42,164 nt of DNA from Anaerolineales bacterium UBA2181. Its GTDB lineage: Bacteria > Chloroflexota > Anaerolineae > Promineifilales > UBA4811. The translations under genes were made by a program, and so were the position numbers. How positions within the stretch are numbered: the first letter of the stretch is position 1; each line of letters starts with the position of its first letter. Location: the NCBI GenBank assembly GCA_002328075.1, contig DCVT01000029.1:2168-44331 (forward strand). Reading direction: 5' to 3'. This document shows, one piece after another, positions 31,255-39,715 of this stretch. The notes beneath the pieces are model-generated. The model ran no database searches. It was not told where the DNA came from and saw only the letters and a program-made list of their open reading frames with translations.

Positions 31255-33120
31255 TTGGAAACCAAGATTCTTACCGGAAATGAAGCGCTGGCTTGGGGGG
31301 CGTTGCGGGCGGGCGTACGAGTGGTAACCGGATACCCGGGAACGCCGTCCACCGGCGCTCTCGAACGCTTGCTGACCATGGACCTGCCGGGCCGCCATGT
31401 TGAGTGGAGCACCAACGAAAAGGTGGCCTTTGAGATAGCGGCCGGCGCTGCTTGGGCCGGACATCGCGCCTTGTGCACCATGAAGATGTCGGGCGTGAAC
31501 GTTGCTTACGACTCGATCATCTCCATCGCCTACTCGGGCGTCAACGGTGGCCTCGTCATCTATGCGGCCGACGATCCGGGCGTGAGCGCCGGCATGTGCG
31601 AACAGGATTCCCGTGGTTTTGCCCTGATGAGCGACCTGCCGGTGTTGGAACCATCTTCGGTCGCCGAAACCTATGACCTGATCCAGGTAGCTTTCGACCT
31701 TTCCGAACGGACCGGCACCCCGGTGTTCCTGAGGTCGGTCACCGCGCTCACGAGTTCCAGCGCGCCGGTGCAGGTGGATGAACCCCGGCCGCCGGCCGAG
31801 CGTGAACCAATCCTGGAACGCGATATAGCACGGTACACCAAGGCCGGCGCAGTGATCTGCATGAACCAGCATCGGGATGTCATTGCCCGGCTGGAGAAGG
31901 CGGGCCGGATCATTGACCAGCTGGGCTTGAACGTGCTGCGACTGGCGCCTGTAACGGGTGGATTGGGTATCATCGCCGCCGGCGTGGTCGGCTCCTATCT
32001 GGAAGAGGCCCTGGAGGTTGCCGCCGGACACGGAATGGACCTGGACGCCCTCTCGGTGTTGGAGGTCAAGGCGACCCACCCGTTTCCGACGCAGGCGGTG
32101 CGTCAACTGCTCAACCATTGCAGCTCTATCCTGGTGTTGGAGGAACTCGAACCATACCTGGAGCAGAATGTCGTCATCCAGGCCCAGCGTACCGGTTTCT
32201 CCGGTGGCATCGTAGGCAAATTGGAGGGGCCGTTGGAGCGCATTGGCGAGTACGGGCAGGACCAGGTACTGCAGGGGCTCTCAACCGCGCTGGGCCTATC
32301 ACTGCCGCTCGGTCAGGGCAACGCCTCGATCAATCCGGAAAAACTGGCAGCTGCCCGGCCGATCACCGTCTGCGCTGGCTGCCCCCACCGGGGAACTTTT
32401 CTGGCCATCAACCAGGCCCTGCGAAAACTCAAGCTAAAGCGAGACCAGGTGATGGTGACGGGCGACATTGGTTGCACCATCCTGGGAATGAACCCTCCGT
32501 TCGACACTGTCTGGAACGAGGTCTCCATGGGGGCGAGCATCGGCCTGGCGCAAGGGTACGTGCATGCTGGCCTAAAAAACCCGGTGATTGCCACCATCGG
32601 CGACTCGACCTTTTTCCACGGCGGCATCCCTGGCCTGGTCAACGCGGTTCAACATCAGGTGAACCTGACGCTGATCATCATGGATAACGGGTGGACGGCC
32701 ATGACCGGAATGCAGGTTAACCCGGGAACGGCCGACTGCTTTCAACCACCCTTCGGCCGCCGGGTGGACATCGCTGCCATTGTTCCCGCGCTGGGCGTGG
32801 ACCATTTTTTCACCATGGATCCTTTTGACCTGCGCGAATCCACCGCGACGGTGCAGCGGGCCCTTGAATTGCCCGGGGTTAAGGTCATCCTGGCCCGCCA
32901 AGAGTGCGCGATTCAGGCCATCCGGCAGGGCAAACAGGCAGGTTCGGTCCGGGTGGTTGCCGACAAGTGCAACCTGTGCAAGTTGTGCATCATTGCCACC
33001 GGTTGCCCGGCCATCGATCTGGGCGAGGACACCATTGTCATCGATCCCAGCCTCTGTTACGGGTGCGGCCTCTGCGCTGCCATCTGCAACCGCGATGCGA
33101 TCATTCAGGAGCCTGTGTGA
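31255..33120 (+). CDS. iorA: Indolepyruvate ferredoxin oxidoreductase, alpha subunit
   Basis: A 621-aa thiamine-diphosphate enzyme that oxidatively decarboxylates aryl or other 2-oxo acids to acyl-CoA with ferredoxin as acceptor. N-terminal GYPGTPSTGALERLL is the PYR domain, CAGCPHRGTF and GDIGCTILGMNPPF mark the TPP-binding part (about residues 375-420), and the C-terminus has two ferredoxin-type motifs (CNLCKLCIIATGC and CYGCGLCAAIC). The start codon is TTG 31255 with AGGAGG upstream; METKILTGNEALAWGA is the normal N-terminus. The gene overlaps iorB by 1 bp (TGATG). Confidence 0.92.
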   Translation: METKILTGNEALAWGALRAGVRVVTGYPGTPSTGALERLLTMDLPGRHVEWSTNEKVAFEIAAGAAWAGHRALCTMKMSGVNVAYDSIISIAYSGVNGGLVIYAADDPGVSAGMCEQDSRGFALMSDLPVLEPSSVAETYDLIQVAFDLSERTGTPVFLRSVTALTSSSAPVQVDEPRPPAEREPILERDIARYTKAGAVICMNQHRDVIARLEKAGRIIDQLGLNVLRLAPVTGGLGIIAAGVVGSYLEEALEVAAGHGMDLDALSVLEVKATHPFPTQAVRQLLNHCSSILVLEELEPYLEQNVVIQAQRTGFSGGIVGKLEGPLERIGEYGQDQVLQGLSTALGLSLPLGQGNASINPEKLAAARPITVCAGCPHRGTFLAINQALRKLKLKRDQVMVTGDIGCTILGMNPPFDTVWNEVSMGASIGLAQGYVHAGLKNPVIATIGDSTFFHGGIPGLVNAVQHQVNLTLIIMDNGWTAMTGMQVNPGTADCFQPPFGRRVDIAAIVPALGVDHFFTMDPFDLRESTATVQRALELPGVKVILARQECAIQAIRQGKQAGSVRVVADKCNLCKLCIIATGCPAIDLGEDTIVIDPSLCYGCGLCAAICNRDAIIQEPV

Positions 33121-33725
33121 TGAAATACGACATCTACCTGGTCGGTGTGGGGGGGCAGGGGGTGCTCACCATCGGCGAGATCATCGGTGATGCAGCCATC
33201 CAGGCCGGCATTCCGGCGAATTTCTACCCCACCAAGGGGATGGCTCAACGCGGCGGCTTTGTCAAGGCGCAACTCAAACTGGGCAGGGCGCGTGTGGGCC
33301 CACAGATCCCGGAGCGGGGGGCAGACCTTGTCATCGGCACCGAGTTGTCCGAGGCGCTCAAAGCAGTGCGATACGTCCGGCCGGGAGGCGAGTTTCTGCT
33401 GTACGGGCACGTCTGGGAGCCCACCGCGGTGATGCTGGGCAAAGCGCCCTATCCGACGCGGGAACAGGTTCTGGAGCAGGTCCAGGCAGCCGGCGCCACG
33501 GCGCGCTATCTGGATCCCGCCCAATTGCCCACGCACGACGGTCGCCCGGTGCCGATCAACCTCTACGTTCTGGGGGCGGCGGTTGGACAGACTGCGTTGG
33601 GTGGCGCCGGCGGGCACGAACCGTTGCTGGATGTGGAATCCGTTGGCCGTTTGATAGCCGGTCGATGGAAACGTGGCGTGGAGGCCAATGTACTGGCTTT
33701 CCAGGCCGGGGCAGCCGGTAAGTAG
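33120..33725 (+). CDS. iorB: Indolepyruvate ferredoxin oxidoreductase, beta subunit
   Basis: A 201-aa gamma-domain subunit of 2-oxoacid ferredoxin oxidoreductases. It opens with YDIYLVGVGGQGVLTIGEII and has the conserved KGMAQRGGFVKAQLKLG. Start ATG 33120 overlaps the iorA stop, with CAGGAG inside the end of iorA. The order iorA-iorB is as usual. Downstream lies a hairpin (33756-33796) and then an acyl-CoA synthetase gene, in line with the thioester being used for ATP synthesis. Confidence 0.92.
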   Translation: MKYDIYLVGVGGQGVLTIGEIIGDAAIQAGIPANFYPTKGMAQRGGFVKAQLKLGRARVGPQIPERGADLVIGTELSEALKAVRYVRPGGEFLLYGHVWEPTAVMLGKAPYPTREQVLEQVQAAGATARYLDPAQLPTHDGRPVPINLYVLGAAVGQTALGGAGGHEPLLDVESVGRLIAGRWKRGVEANVLAFQAGAAGK

Positions 33726-33755
33726 CGAGTCTGCCATCACCGCTGACTAACGACC

Positions 33756-33796
33756 GCGATTCCGTACCGGGAGCGCCACTCCCAGGCCGGAATCGC
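33756..33796. repeat. Long intergenic hairpin between iorB and the acyl-CoA synthetase gene
   Basis: GCGATTCCG (33756-33764) pairs perfectly with CGGAATCGC (33788-33796), and inside it GGGAG (33769-33773) pairs with CTCCC (33779-33783). No T-tract follows. It could be a processing or stability element, or a protein-binding site, that tunes expression of the second half of the operon. Confidence 0.6.
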
Positions 33797-33821
33797 ATCA
33801 CGAATCCACCAGGTTGGCGCC

Positions 33822-35855
33822 ATGAGTCTCGACAAACTCTTTTACCCGCGCGGCGTAGCCGTGGTCGGCTCCACCGGCAAGGGCAAACTGGCCTACCATA
33901 TCATCCGGCAGATGCTGGACGGCGGTTTTTCCGCCATGTACGCGGTCAACCCCAAGGCCCAAGGGTTAGATGCGGTGTCCGGCCACCCTTCGCTGCTCTC
34001 CATTCCAGAGCCGGTAGACATGGCCGTGATCGCCTCGCCGCCGGCCACGCTGCCGAGGGTTCTGGCAGACTGCCACCAGGCAGGAATAGCGACGGCGGTC
34101 ATCATCACCGCCGGCTTTTCCGAGATCGGCAATCCGGCGGCCGAGGACGAACTGGCGCAACTGGCCCGCGGGTACGGCATTCGCTTTGTCGGTCCCAACT
34201 GCGCCGGCATCATCAACACCCGACACCGGCTTGCTCCAACGCTGGAAACACTGCCTCCGGCCGGTGGGGTCTCGCTGATTGCGCAGAGCGGCGCTGTGGG
34301 TGGCGTTTTTTTGGCCTGGGCCAAGGAATTCGGTTTGGGGGTGTCGAAATTCGTCAGCTATGGCAACGGCGCCGACCTGCGGGAGGTTGAGTTGCTGCGG
34401 TATATGGCGGATGACCCCGATACCTCTGTGGTGGCGCTGTACATCGAAAGTACCAGCAATGGCCCGGCCTTTATGGAAGCAATTCATGCCTGCACGCAGC
34501 GTAAGCCATTGGTTGTCATCAAGAGTGGACGGACCACGTCCGGACAGCGGGCAACGCTCTCGCACACCGGATCGATGGCCGGGGCCGATGCGGTCTACGA
34601 CGCGGCTTTGGCCCAAGGCGGAGCCATCCGGGTTCACACGGTCGAGGAGCTGTTTGACGCCTGCAAGGCATTTTCCTTCCTGCCGCGGCTCCGCGGCAAC
34701 CGAGTTGCCATTGTGACCAACTCGGGCGGCCCTGGCGTCATGGCAGCGGATTGGGCGGAGCGGGTCGGTCTCCAGGTGACGGAACCTAGCGAGCAAATTC
34801 GGGAAGAACTCGCTACGTTTCTCCCCCCACATTGCGCGTTCAAGAACCCCATCGACCTGACCGTGGAGGGCACGGAAGAAGGATACCGCCGCACTCTGCT
34901 GGCGCTCTTGCGCGAGTACGACGTGGCCCTTGCGCTCAACATCGCGCCGGCCTACCTGGATTCGATCCCCCTCGCCCGCGGGGTATGCCAGGCCGCGCAG
35001 GAGAGCGGCAAACCGGTGGCCACGGCGTTCCTTCCGGCGCGGATTGTCGCCCAGGCGATCCCCTATCTGCAGGAACGGGGGATTCCCAATTTCGCCACCG
35101 GCGAACGCGGTGCAACCGCCCTCTACCATCTCGCGCAACATGGGTCACGTCAAGACCGACGGCGGCCGATGCCGACGCCCGACCCGGTCGGCGGCACTCT
35201 GCCGGGTGCCGGGCAGATGCTAGAGCCGGAGGCGATGGCCTGGTTGCAGCAGAATGGAATACCAGTTCCTCCGTTCCGGATGGCCGAGTCAGCCGCGGAG
35301 GCTGTTCGGGCGGCAGAGGAGATTGGCTTTCCCGTTGTCCTCAAGGTGGTCTCGCCGCAGATCCTGCACAAGTCGGATTTCGGTGGCGTGGTGCTGAACG
35401 TCTCCGATCCGCAACAGGCGACGAATGCCTTTGAAAAGCTTCAAGCGGCGGCCGCCGGCCGAGATTTTCGCGGTGTGGTCATCTACCCCATGATCGACGC
35501 CGTGCAAGAGGTCCTTTTGGGGATTGTCCGGGACCCGCAATTCGGACCCGTGGTGGCCTTTGGCCTGGGTGGCATTTACACCGAAGTCTGGCGGGATTTG
35601 GCGCTTCGGGTGGCGCCGCTGGACCTGGTGGAGGCCAACGCCATGATACGCCAGATCCGAGGATTGCCCCTACTCCAGGGCGCCCGCGGCCGGCCGCAGT
35701 GCGACCTGGACTCGTTGGCCGAGGCCCTGGTAACGTTTTCTCAGCTCCCGTTCCGTTACCCCGAGATAGCAGAGATCGACCTGAACCCCGTGTTTCTGCT
35801 GACCAACGGGTTGGTGGTAGCGGACGCCCGGGTAATTCGCCGGGCCGCGCTTTAG
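33822..35855 (+). CDS. Acyl-CoA synthetase (ADP-forming), fused alpha and beta
   Basis: A 677-aa enzyme that converts acyl-CoA + ADP + phosphate to acid + ATP + CoA. Residues about 1-140 are the CoA-binding domain (GVAVVGSTGKGKLAY; VGPNCAGI). Residues 145-290 are succinyl-CoA-ligase-like (AQSGAVGGVFLAW) with the phospho-accepting His248 in LSHTGSMAGAD. A ligase domain reaches to about 430. Residues about 455-677 are an ATP-grasp domain (FPVVLKVVSPQILHKSDFGG; AEIDLNPVF). A short low-complexity linker sits near 440-455. No strong ribosome binding site precedes ATG 33822. Likely energy-conserving partner of IorAB. Confidence 0.91.
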   Translation: MSLDKLFYPRGVAVVGSTGKGKLAYHIIRQMLDGGFSAMYAVNPKAQGLDAVSGHPSLLSIPEPVDMAVIASPPATLPRVLADCHQAGIATAVIITAGFSEIGNPAAEDELAQLARGYGIRFVGPNCAGIINTRHRLAPTLETLPPAGGVSLIAQSGAVGGVFLAWAKEFGLGVSKFVSYGNGADLREVELLRYMADDPDTSVVALYIESTSNGPAFMEAIHACTQRKPLVVIKSGRTTSGQRATLSHTGSMAGADAVYDAALAQGGAIRVHTVEELFDACKAFSFLPRLRGNRVAIVTNSGGPGVMAADWAERVGLQVTEPSEQIREELATFLPPHCAFKNPIDLTVEGTEEGYRRTLLALLREYDVALALNIAPAYLDSIPLARGVCQAAQESGKPVATAFLPARIVAQAIPYLQERGIPNFATGERGATALYHLAQHGSRQDRRRPMPTPDPVGGTLPGAGQMLEPEAMAWLQQNGIPVPPFRMAESAAEAVRAAEEIGFPVVLKVVSPQILHKSDFGGVVLNVSDPQQATNAFEKLQAAAAGRDFRGVVIYPMIDAVQEVLLGIVRDPQFGPVVAFGLGGIYTEVWRDLALRVAPLDLVEANAMIRQIRGLPLLQGARGRPQCDLDSLAEALVTFSQLPFRYPEIAEIDLNPVFLLTNGLVVADARVIRRAAL

Positions 35856-35888
35856 CACAATAATCGTTTCCGCAATCTGGCGTTACGT

Positions 35889-35898
35889 CTATTTGGAA
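35889..35898 (+). promoter_or_regulatory. CTATTTGGAA element upstream of the HisC-type gene
   Basis: Identical over 10 bp to the right part of the iclR operator candidate (20386-20396 region). A TTTCC lies about 18 bp upstream, giving a loose inverted repeat. Only 54 bp separate the flanking genes and no promoter is evident, so this may be chance. Confidence 0.25.
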
Positions 35899-35909
35899 AG
35901 GAACGTCCC

Positions 35910-37022
35910 ATGACCAGTCACCTGAAACCCCAATCCGGCCTTGAGCTGCTGCAACCGTACATCCCGGGCACCCCGATCGAGGATGTGCAGCGCCAATATG
36001 GCCTGAGGGACGTCATCAAGCTGGCGTCTAACGAGAATCCATGGGGGCCTTCACCCAGAGCAGTGGAGGCGATCCAGCGCGTGCTGGGTCAGATCCACTA
36101 CTACCCCGATTCCCAATGTCACGAACTTACGCGGGCGTTGGCCGCGTACCTACGGGTACACCCAGATCAGCTCATCATGGGCAACGGCGCCGATGGCATC
36201 ATCACCCAGCTTTGTATGGCCTACCTGGATGAGGGAAACGAGGTCGTCGTTAGCCGTTCATCGTTTCCCATCTATGACCACTTTACGCACATCATGCGGG
36301 CCCGCCTGATCAAAACACCGTTGAAAGACTATGGGCTGGACCTTGAGGCAATGGCAGCCGCCATCAACGATAACACCCGCCTGGTCTTTGTCTGTAACCC
36401 CAACAACCCCACGGGCTCCATGGTCACCGCGGCTGAGGTCGATGCTTTCATGGCAACGGTGCCCGGCCACGTGGTTGTGGTCATGGACGAAGCCTACCGC
36501 GAGTTGGTTGTCTCGGACGAATTCCCAGAGACGGTCAGTTATGTCCGCCAGGGCCGGGAGAACGTCATCATCCTGCGGACGTTCTCCAAAGTGTATGGGC
36601 TGGCCGGAATCCGGCTCGGCTATGGCATAGCCATGCCCAGCTTGCTGGGACCGCTCAACCAAGTCAGGGAGGCATTTGCCGTCAATCTGCTGGCCCAGGC
36701 GGCCGGAATTGCCGCACTGGAGGACACCGCTTTCCTCCAGCGAACCGTCGAAACCAACCACACCGCCCGCCTTTGGTTGTATGAGCAGTTTGCTCGGTTG
36801 GGGCTCTTATACGTGCAAAGCCAGACCAACTTTGTATTGGTCAAGGTTGGTCCGCGGGCGGGACAAGTCCAGCAAGAGCTGCTCAAACACGGCGTCATTG
36901 TGCGGCCCTGTGGCGGCTATGACCTGTGTGATTTTTTGCGGGTGACGGTAGGAACGCCGGAGCAGAACGCCACCTTTGTCCGCGAGCTGGAAGGCATCTT
37001 GCGGCAGATGGCGGTTATCTGA
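35910..37022 (+). CDS. hisC: Histidinol-phosphate/aromatic aminotransferase family protein
   Basis: A 370-aa PLP enzyme of fold type I. It has SNENPWGPSP, NGADGIITQL (phosphate loop), NPNNPTG near 163, MDEAYREL near 192, the Schiff-base Lys227 in RTFSKVYGLAGIRLGYG, and a C-terminal RPCGGYDLCDFLRVTVGT. It matches HisC, but the context (IorAB and acyl-CoA synthetase directly upstream, no other his gene) fits a catabolic role converting an aromatic or related amino acid to the 2-oxo acid used by IorAB. AAAGGA precedes ATG 35910. Last gene of the plus-strand island. Confidence 0.88.
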   Translation: MTSHLKPQSGLELLQPYIPGTPIEDVQRQYGLRDVIKLASNENPWGPSPRAVEAIQRVLGQIHYYPDSQCHELTRALAAYLRVHPDQLIMGNGADGIITQLCMAYLDEGNEVVVSRSSFPIYDHFTHIMRARLIKTPLKDYGLDLEAMAAAINDNTRLVFVCNPNNPTGSMVTAAEVDAFMATVPGHVVVVMDEAYRELVVSDEFPETVSYVRQGRENVIILRTFSKVYGLAGIRLGYGIAMPSLLGPLNQVREAFAVNLLAQAAGIAALEDTAFLQRTVETNHTARLWLYEQFARLGLLYVQSQTNFVLVKVGPRAGQVQQELLKHGVIVRPCGGYDLCDFLRVTVGTPEQNATFVRELEGILRQMAVI

Positions 37023-37087
37023 TTATCGGGCAGAGATTGCGCCGGGCACAGACCTCGCAGGTCGCGGCGACCGGCGAGAGGTTGCCG

Positions 37088-39691
37088 TCAATCGCTCAAC
37101 ATTTCACGCACTGCCGCCACGATTCCGTCCACGTCCGGCAGCGCCGCGTTCTCCAGCGCCCGGTTGTAAGGGATGGGCACGTCGGCGCCCGCCACCCGCC
37201 GCGGCCGGGCCCTGAGCGCACCCAAAGCCGCCTCCGCCACCCGAGCCACCACCTCGGCGCCGAATCCGTGGGTTAGCGCCCCGGGTTCGGCCACAACCAG
37301 GCGGCCGGTCTTGACTGTCGAGCGCACGACGGTCGCCCAATCGCAGGGAACCAGCGTCCGCGGGTCCACCACCTCCACACTGATCCCCTCGCCCGCCAGC
37401 ATCTCGGCCGCCTCCAACGCCGGCCCCACCATGGCGCCGATAGCCACCAGCGTTACGTCCTCGCCGGCGCGTTTGACCTCCGCCACGCCGATGGGCACCA
37501 GGTACTCCTCCTCCGGCACCAGACCGATGGCGGTGTAGAGCAGCTTGTTCTCAAAAAAGAGGACCGGGTTATTGGAGCGGACGGCCGCCTTGAGCAGACC
37601 CTTGGCGTCATAGGGGGTGCCTGGAGCCAGGATGATCAGGCCGGGGATGCCGGTCAGCCACGCCTCCAGGCTCTGGGAGTGCTGCGCTGCCATGCCGATG
37701 CCCCCACCGCCCGGGGTGCGGATCACCAGCGGCACCGCATATTGTCCCCCGCTCATGTAACGCAGCTTGGCCGCCTGGTTGACGATGGGGTCCATGCAGG
37801 TGGTGAGAAAATCCGAAAAGAGAATCTCTGCCACCGGCCGGCGACCCGTCATCGCCGCCCCCACCGCCGCACCGACGATGGCATATTCGCTGATGGGGGT
37901 GTCCATCACCCGATGAGGGCCGAATTCGTCCACCAAATCGACGGTGACGGCAAAGTAGCCGCCCGTCGAAACGTCCTCACCCAGCATGAATACCCGTTCG
38001 TCGCGCGCCATCTCTTCGGCCAGTGCCTCAAAGAGCGCTTTGGAATAGCTGATCTCGCGCACGGCGGGCTCAATCGGTGCAGGCCGATACAGGTGAGCCG
38101 GCTCCGGCGCGTACACGTCGGTCGTAAGCGACTCGGCCGAGGGCTCGGGGCTGCTCAGGGCAAAGGCTGCCGCGTCCGCCACCATTGCCTGCGCCTGACG
38201 CTGAAGCGTTTCGGCTTCTTCGGTGGTCAGAACCCCGCTCGCCACCAATTCGCTTTCCAGCCGCCGGATCGGGCACCGCTCCTTCCAGGCCCGGATCTCG
38301 GCCGGGTCTCGATACTGTGCGTCTTCCCCTTCCATGTGGCCGTGCCAGCGATAGGTGAGGCATTCGAGCAAGGTCGGCCCCTCACCCTGGCGCGCCCGGG
38401 CCACCGCGGCACCCATCGCGCCGTATACCGCCCATACGTCGTTACCGTCCACCGTCTCCCCGCGAATGCCATAGGCCGCGGCACGATCGGAGAGCCGCTG
38501 CACTCCGGCGTGTTTGCGCAGCGGGGTGAACTCGCCGTACAGGTTGTTCTCCACCACAAACACAGCCGGCAACCTGAGCACCGCGGCGAAATTCAGCGCC
38601 TCGTGAAACATCCCCTGGTTGGTAGAGCCGTCCCCGGCGATCGCCACCGCCACCTGACTGCTGGCCCGCTGTTTGGCCGAGAGCGCCGCGCCGGCGGCGA
38701 TCAGATAGGGTGCGCCGACGATGCCGTTGGCCCCCAGCGCACCCACGGCCGCGTCGGTGACGTGCATCGAGCCCCCTTTGCCCCGGCAGAGGCCGGTCTG
38801 CTTCCCATACAGCTCCGCCATCATCCCCTGCAGGTCGGCTCCCTTGGCCAGCATGTGTCCGTGACCCCGGTGAGTGGTGGTCATATAGTCATCGGCCCGC
38901 AGGGCAAAGCAGACCCCCACCGCCGTGGCCTCCTGACCAATGGAGAGGTGGACGGTCTCGGTGGGCAGGTCGCCCCGTGCATACGACGCCGCCAGCGCCT
39001 CTTCGAACGCGCGGATCAGCTGCATGCGGCGCAGCATCTCCACCCTGAGCGCGTTTTCGTCGGTCGGCAAGGGCTGCAACCGGATGACCACCGGTGACAA
39101 CCTCTCCAGCAGCGCCGGCCCAGAGTCGGGGGCATCGACCAGGGGGATCCAATGCCGGTTCAGCGCCTGGTAATCCACCTCGACCCGAGGGACGCGCGCG
39201 GTCGTGCGGCGTGCGCGCCGCCAGCGCGCCAACCACCCCTCTCGCCGGGCAGCCGGGCGCTCAATGGGCACCGCCTGCTCCGGTGGGATCAATTCCTCGT
39301 ACCCCAATTCGCGCAGAACCTGCGGGTACAGGTCATAGGCCGGCTTGATCGCCGGCAGCAGCCCCATTGCCTTGGGAACCGAGCCGCGCGAGATTACCAT
39401 GCGGGTGGCGACGGCGCGCGCCACGTTCAACCGGCCGAGCCAGAACTGATGCGCGGTGTCACCTGACTGGATCATCTCCACGTCAGCTTGCAGGTCGCTC
39501 TCGCCAAAGGCGTACCGTACGGGAGCTCGGCGCAGGTCGATGGTCACAGCACCATCAGGCTCCGTAAAGCGAAAGCGCACCACCAGCCGTCCCTCCAACA
39601 GCTTATCGGCGATGTCCGGCCGAGTGGAGACCCGATCAAAGAGTGCGCCCAGGACCTGGTACAGGTGCTCAGTATTGCGAAAGACAGTCAC
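37088..39691 (-). CDS. SCP2-like domain fused to TPP-dependent 2-oxoacid dehydrogenase E1 alpha and beta
   Basis: An 867-aa three-part protein. Residues about 1-145 resemble the SCP2 sterol-carrier fold (IADKLLEGRLVVRFRFTE, GAVTIDLRR, SGDTAHQFWLGRLNVARAVA). Residues about 215-530 are an E1 alpha chain (HLSIGQEATAVG, THRGHGHMLAKG, TPP motif GDGSTNQGMFHEALNFAA...VENN). Residues about 545-867 are an E1 beta chain (MLGEDVSTGGYF, TPISEYAIVGAAVGAAMTGR, VDPRTLVPCDW). The start is GTG 39691 with GGAGG 6 nt upstream. It lies 24 bp after the aminotransferase gene in one operon. No lipoyl E2 or E3 gene is present, so the E1 may act as a stand-alone decarboxylase or carboligase on a lipophilic substrate held by the SCP2 part; this is inference. 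Confidence 0.87.
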   Translation of the reverse strand: MTVFRNTEHLYQVLGALFDRVSTRPDIADKLLEGRLVVRFRFTEPDGAVTIDLRRAPVRYAFGESDLQADVEMIQSGDTAHQFWLGRLNVARAVATRMVISRGSVPKAMGLLPAIKPAYDLYPQVLRELGYEELIPPEQAVPIERPAARREGWLARWRRARRTTARVPRVEVDYQALNRHWIPLVDAPDSGPALLERLSPVVIRLQPLPTDENALRVEMLRRMQLIRAFEEALAASYARGDLPTETVHLSIGQEATAVGVCFALRADDYMTTTHRGHGHMLAKGADLQGMMAELYGKQTGLCRGKGGSMHVTDAAVGALGANGIVGAPYLIAAGAALSAKQRASSQVAVAIAGDGSTNQGMFHEALNFAAVLRLPAVFVVENNLYGEFTPLRKHAGVQRLSDRAAAYGIRGETVDGNDVWAVYGAMGAAVARARQGEGPTLLECLTYRWHGHMEGEDAQYRDPAEIRAWKERCPIRRLESELVASGVLTTEEAETLQRQAQAMVADAAAFALSSPEPSAESLTTDVYAPEPAHLYRPAPIEPAVREISYSKALFEALAEEMARDERVFMLGEDVSTGGYFAVTVDLVDEFGPHRVMDTPISEYAIVGAAVGAAMTGRRPVAEILFSDFLTTCMDPIVNQAAKLRYMSGGQYAVPLVIRTPGGGGIGMAAQHSQSLEAWLTGIPGLIILAPGTPYDAKGLLKAAVRSNNPVLFFENKLLYTAIGLVPEEEYLVPIGVAEVKRAGEDVTLVAIGAMVGPALEAAEMLAGEGISVEVVDPRTLVPCDWATVVRSTVKTGRLVVAEPGALTHGFGAEVVARVAEAALGALRARPRRVAGADVPIPYNRALENAALPDVDGIVAAVREMLSD

Positions 39692-39715
39692 AACACACCT
39701 CCCTACTCCTCCCGC

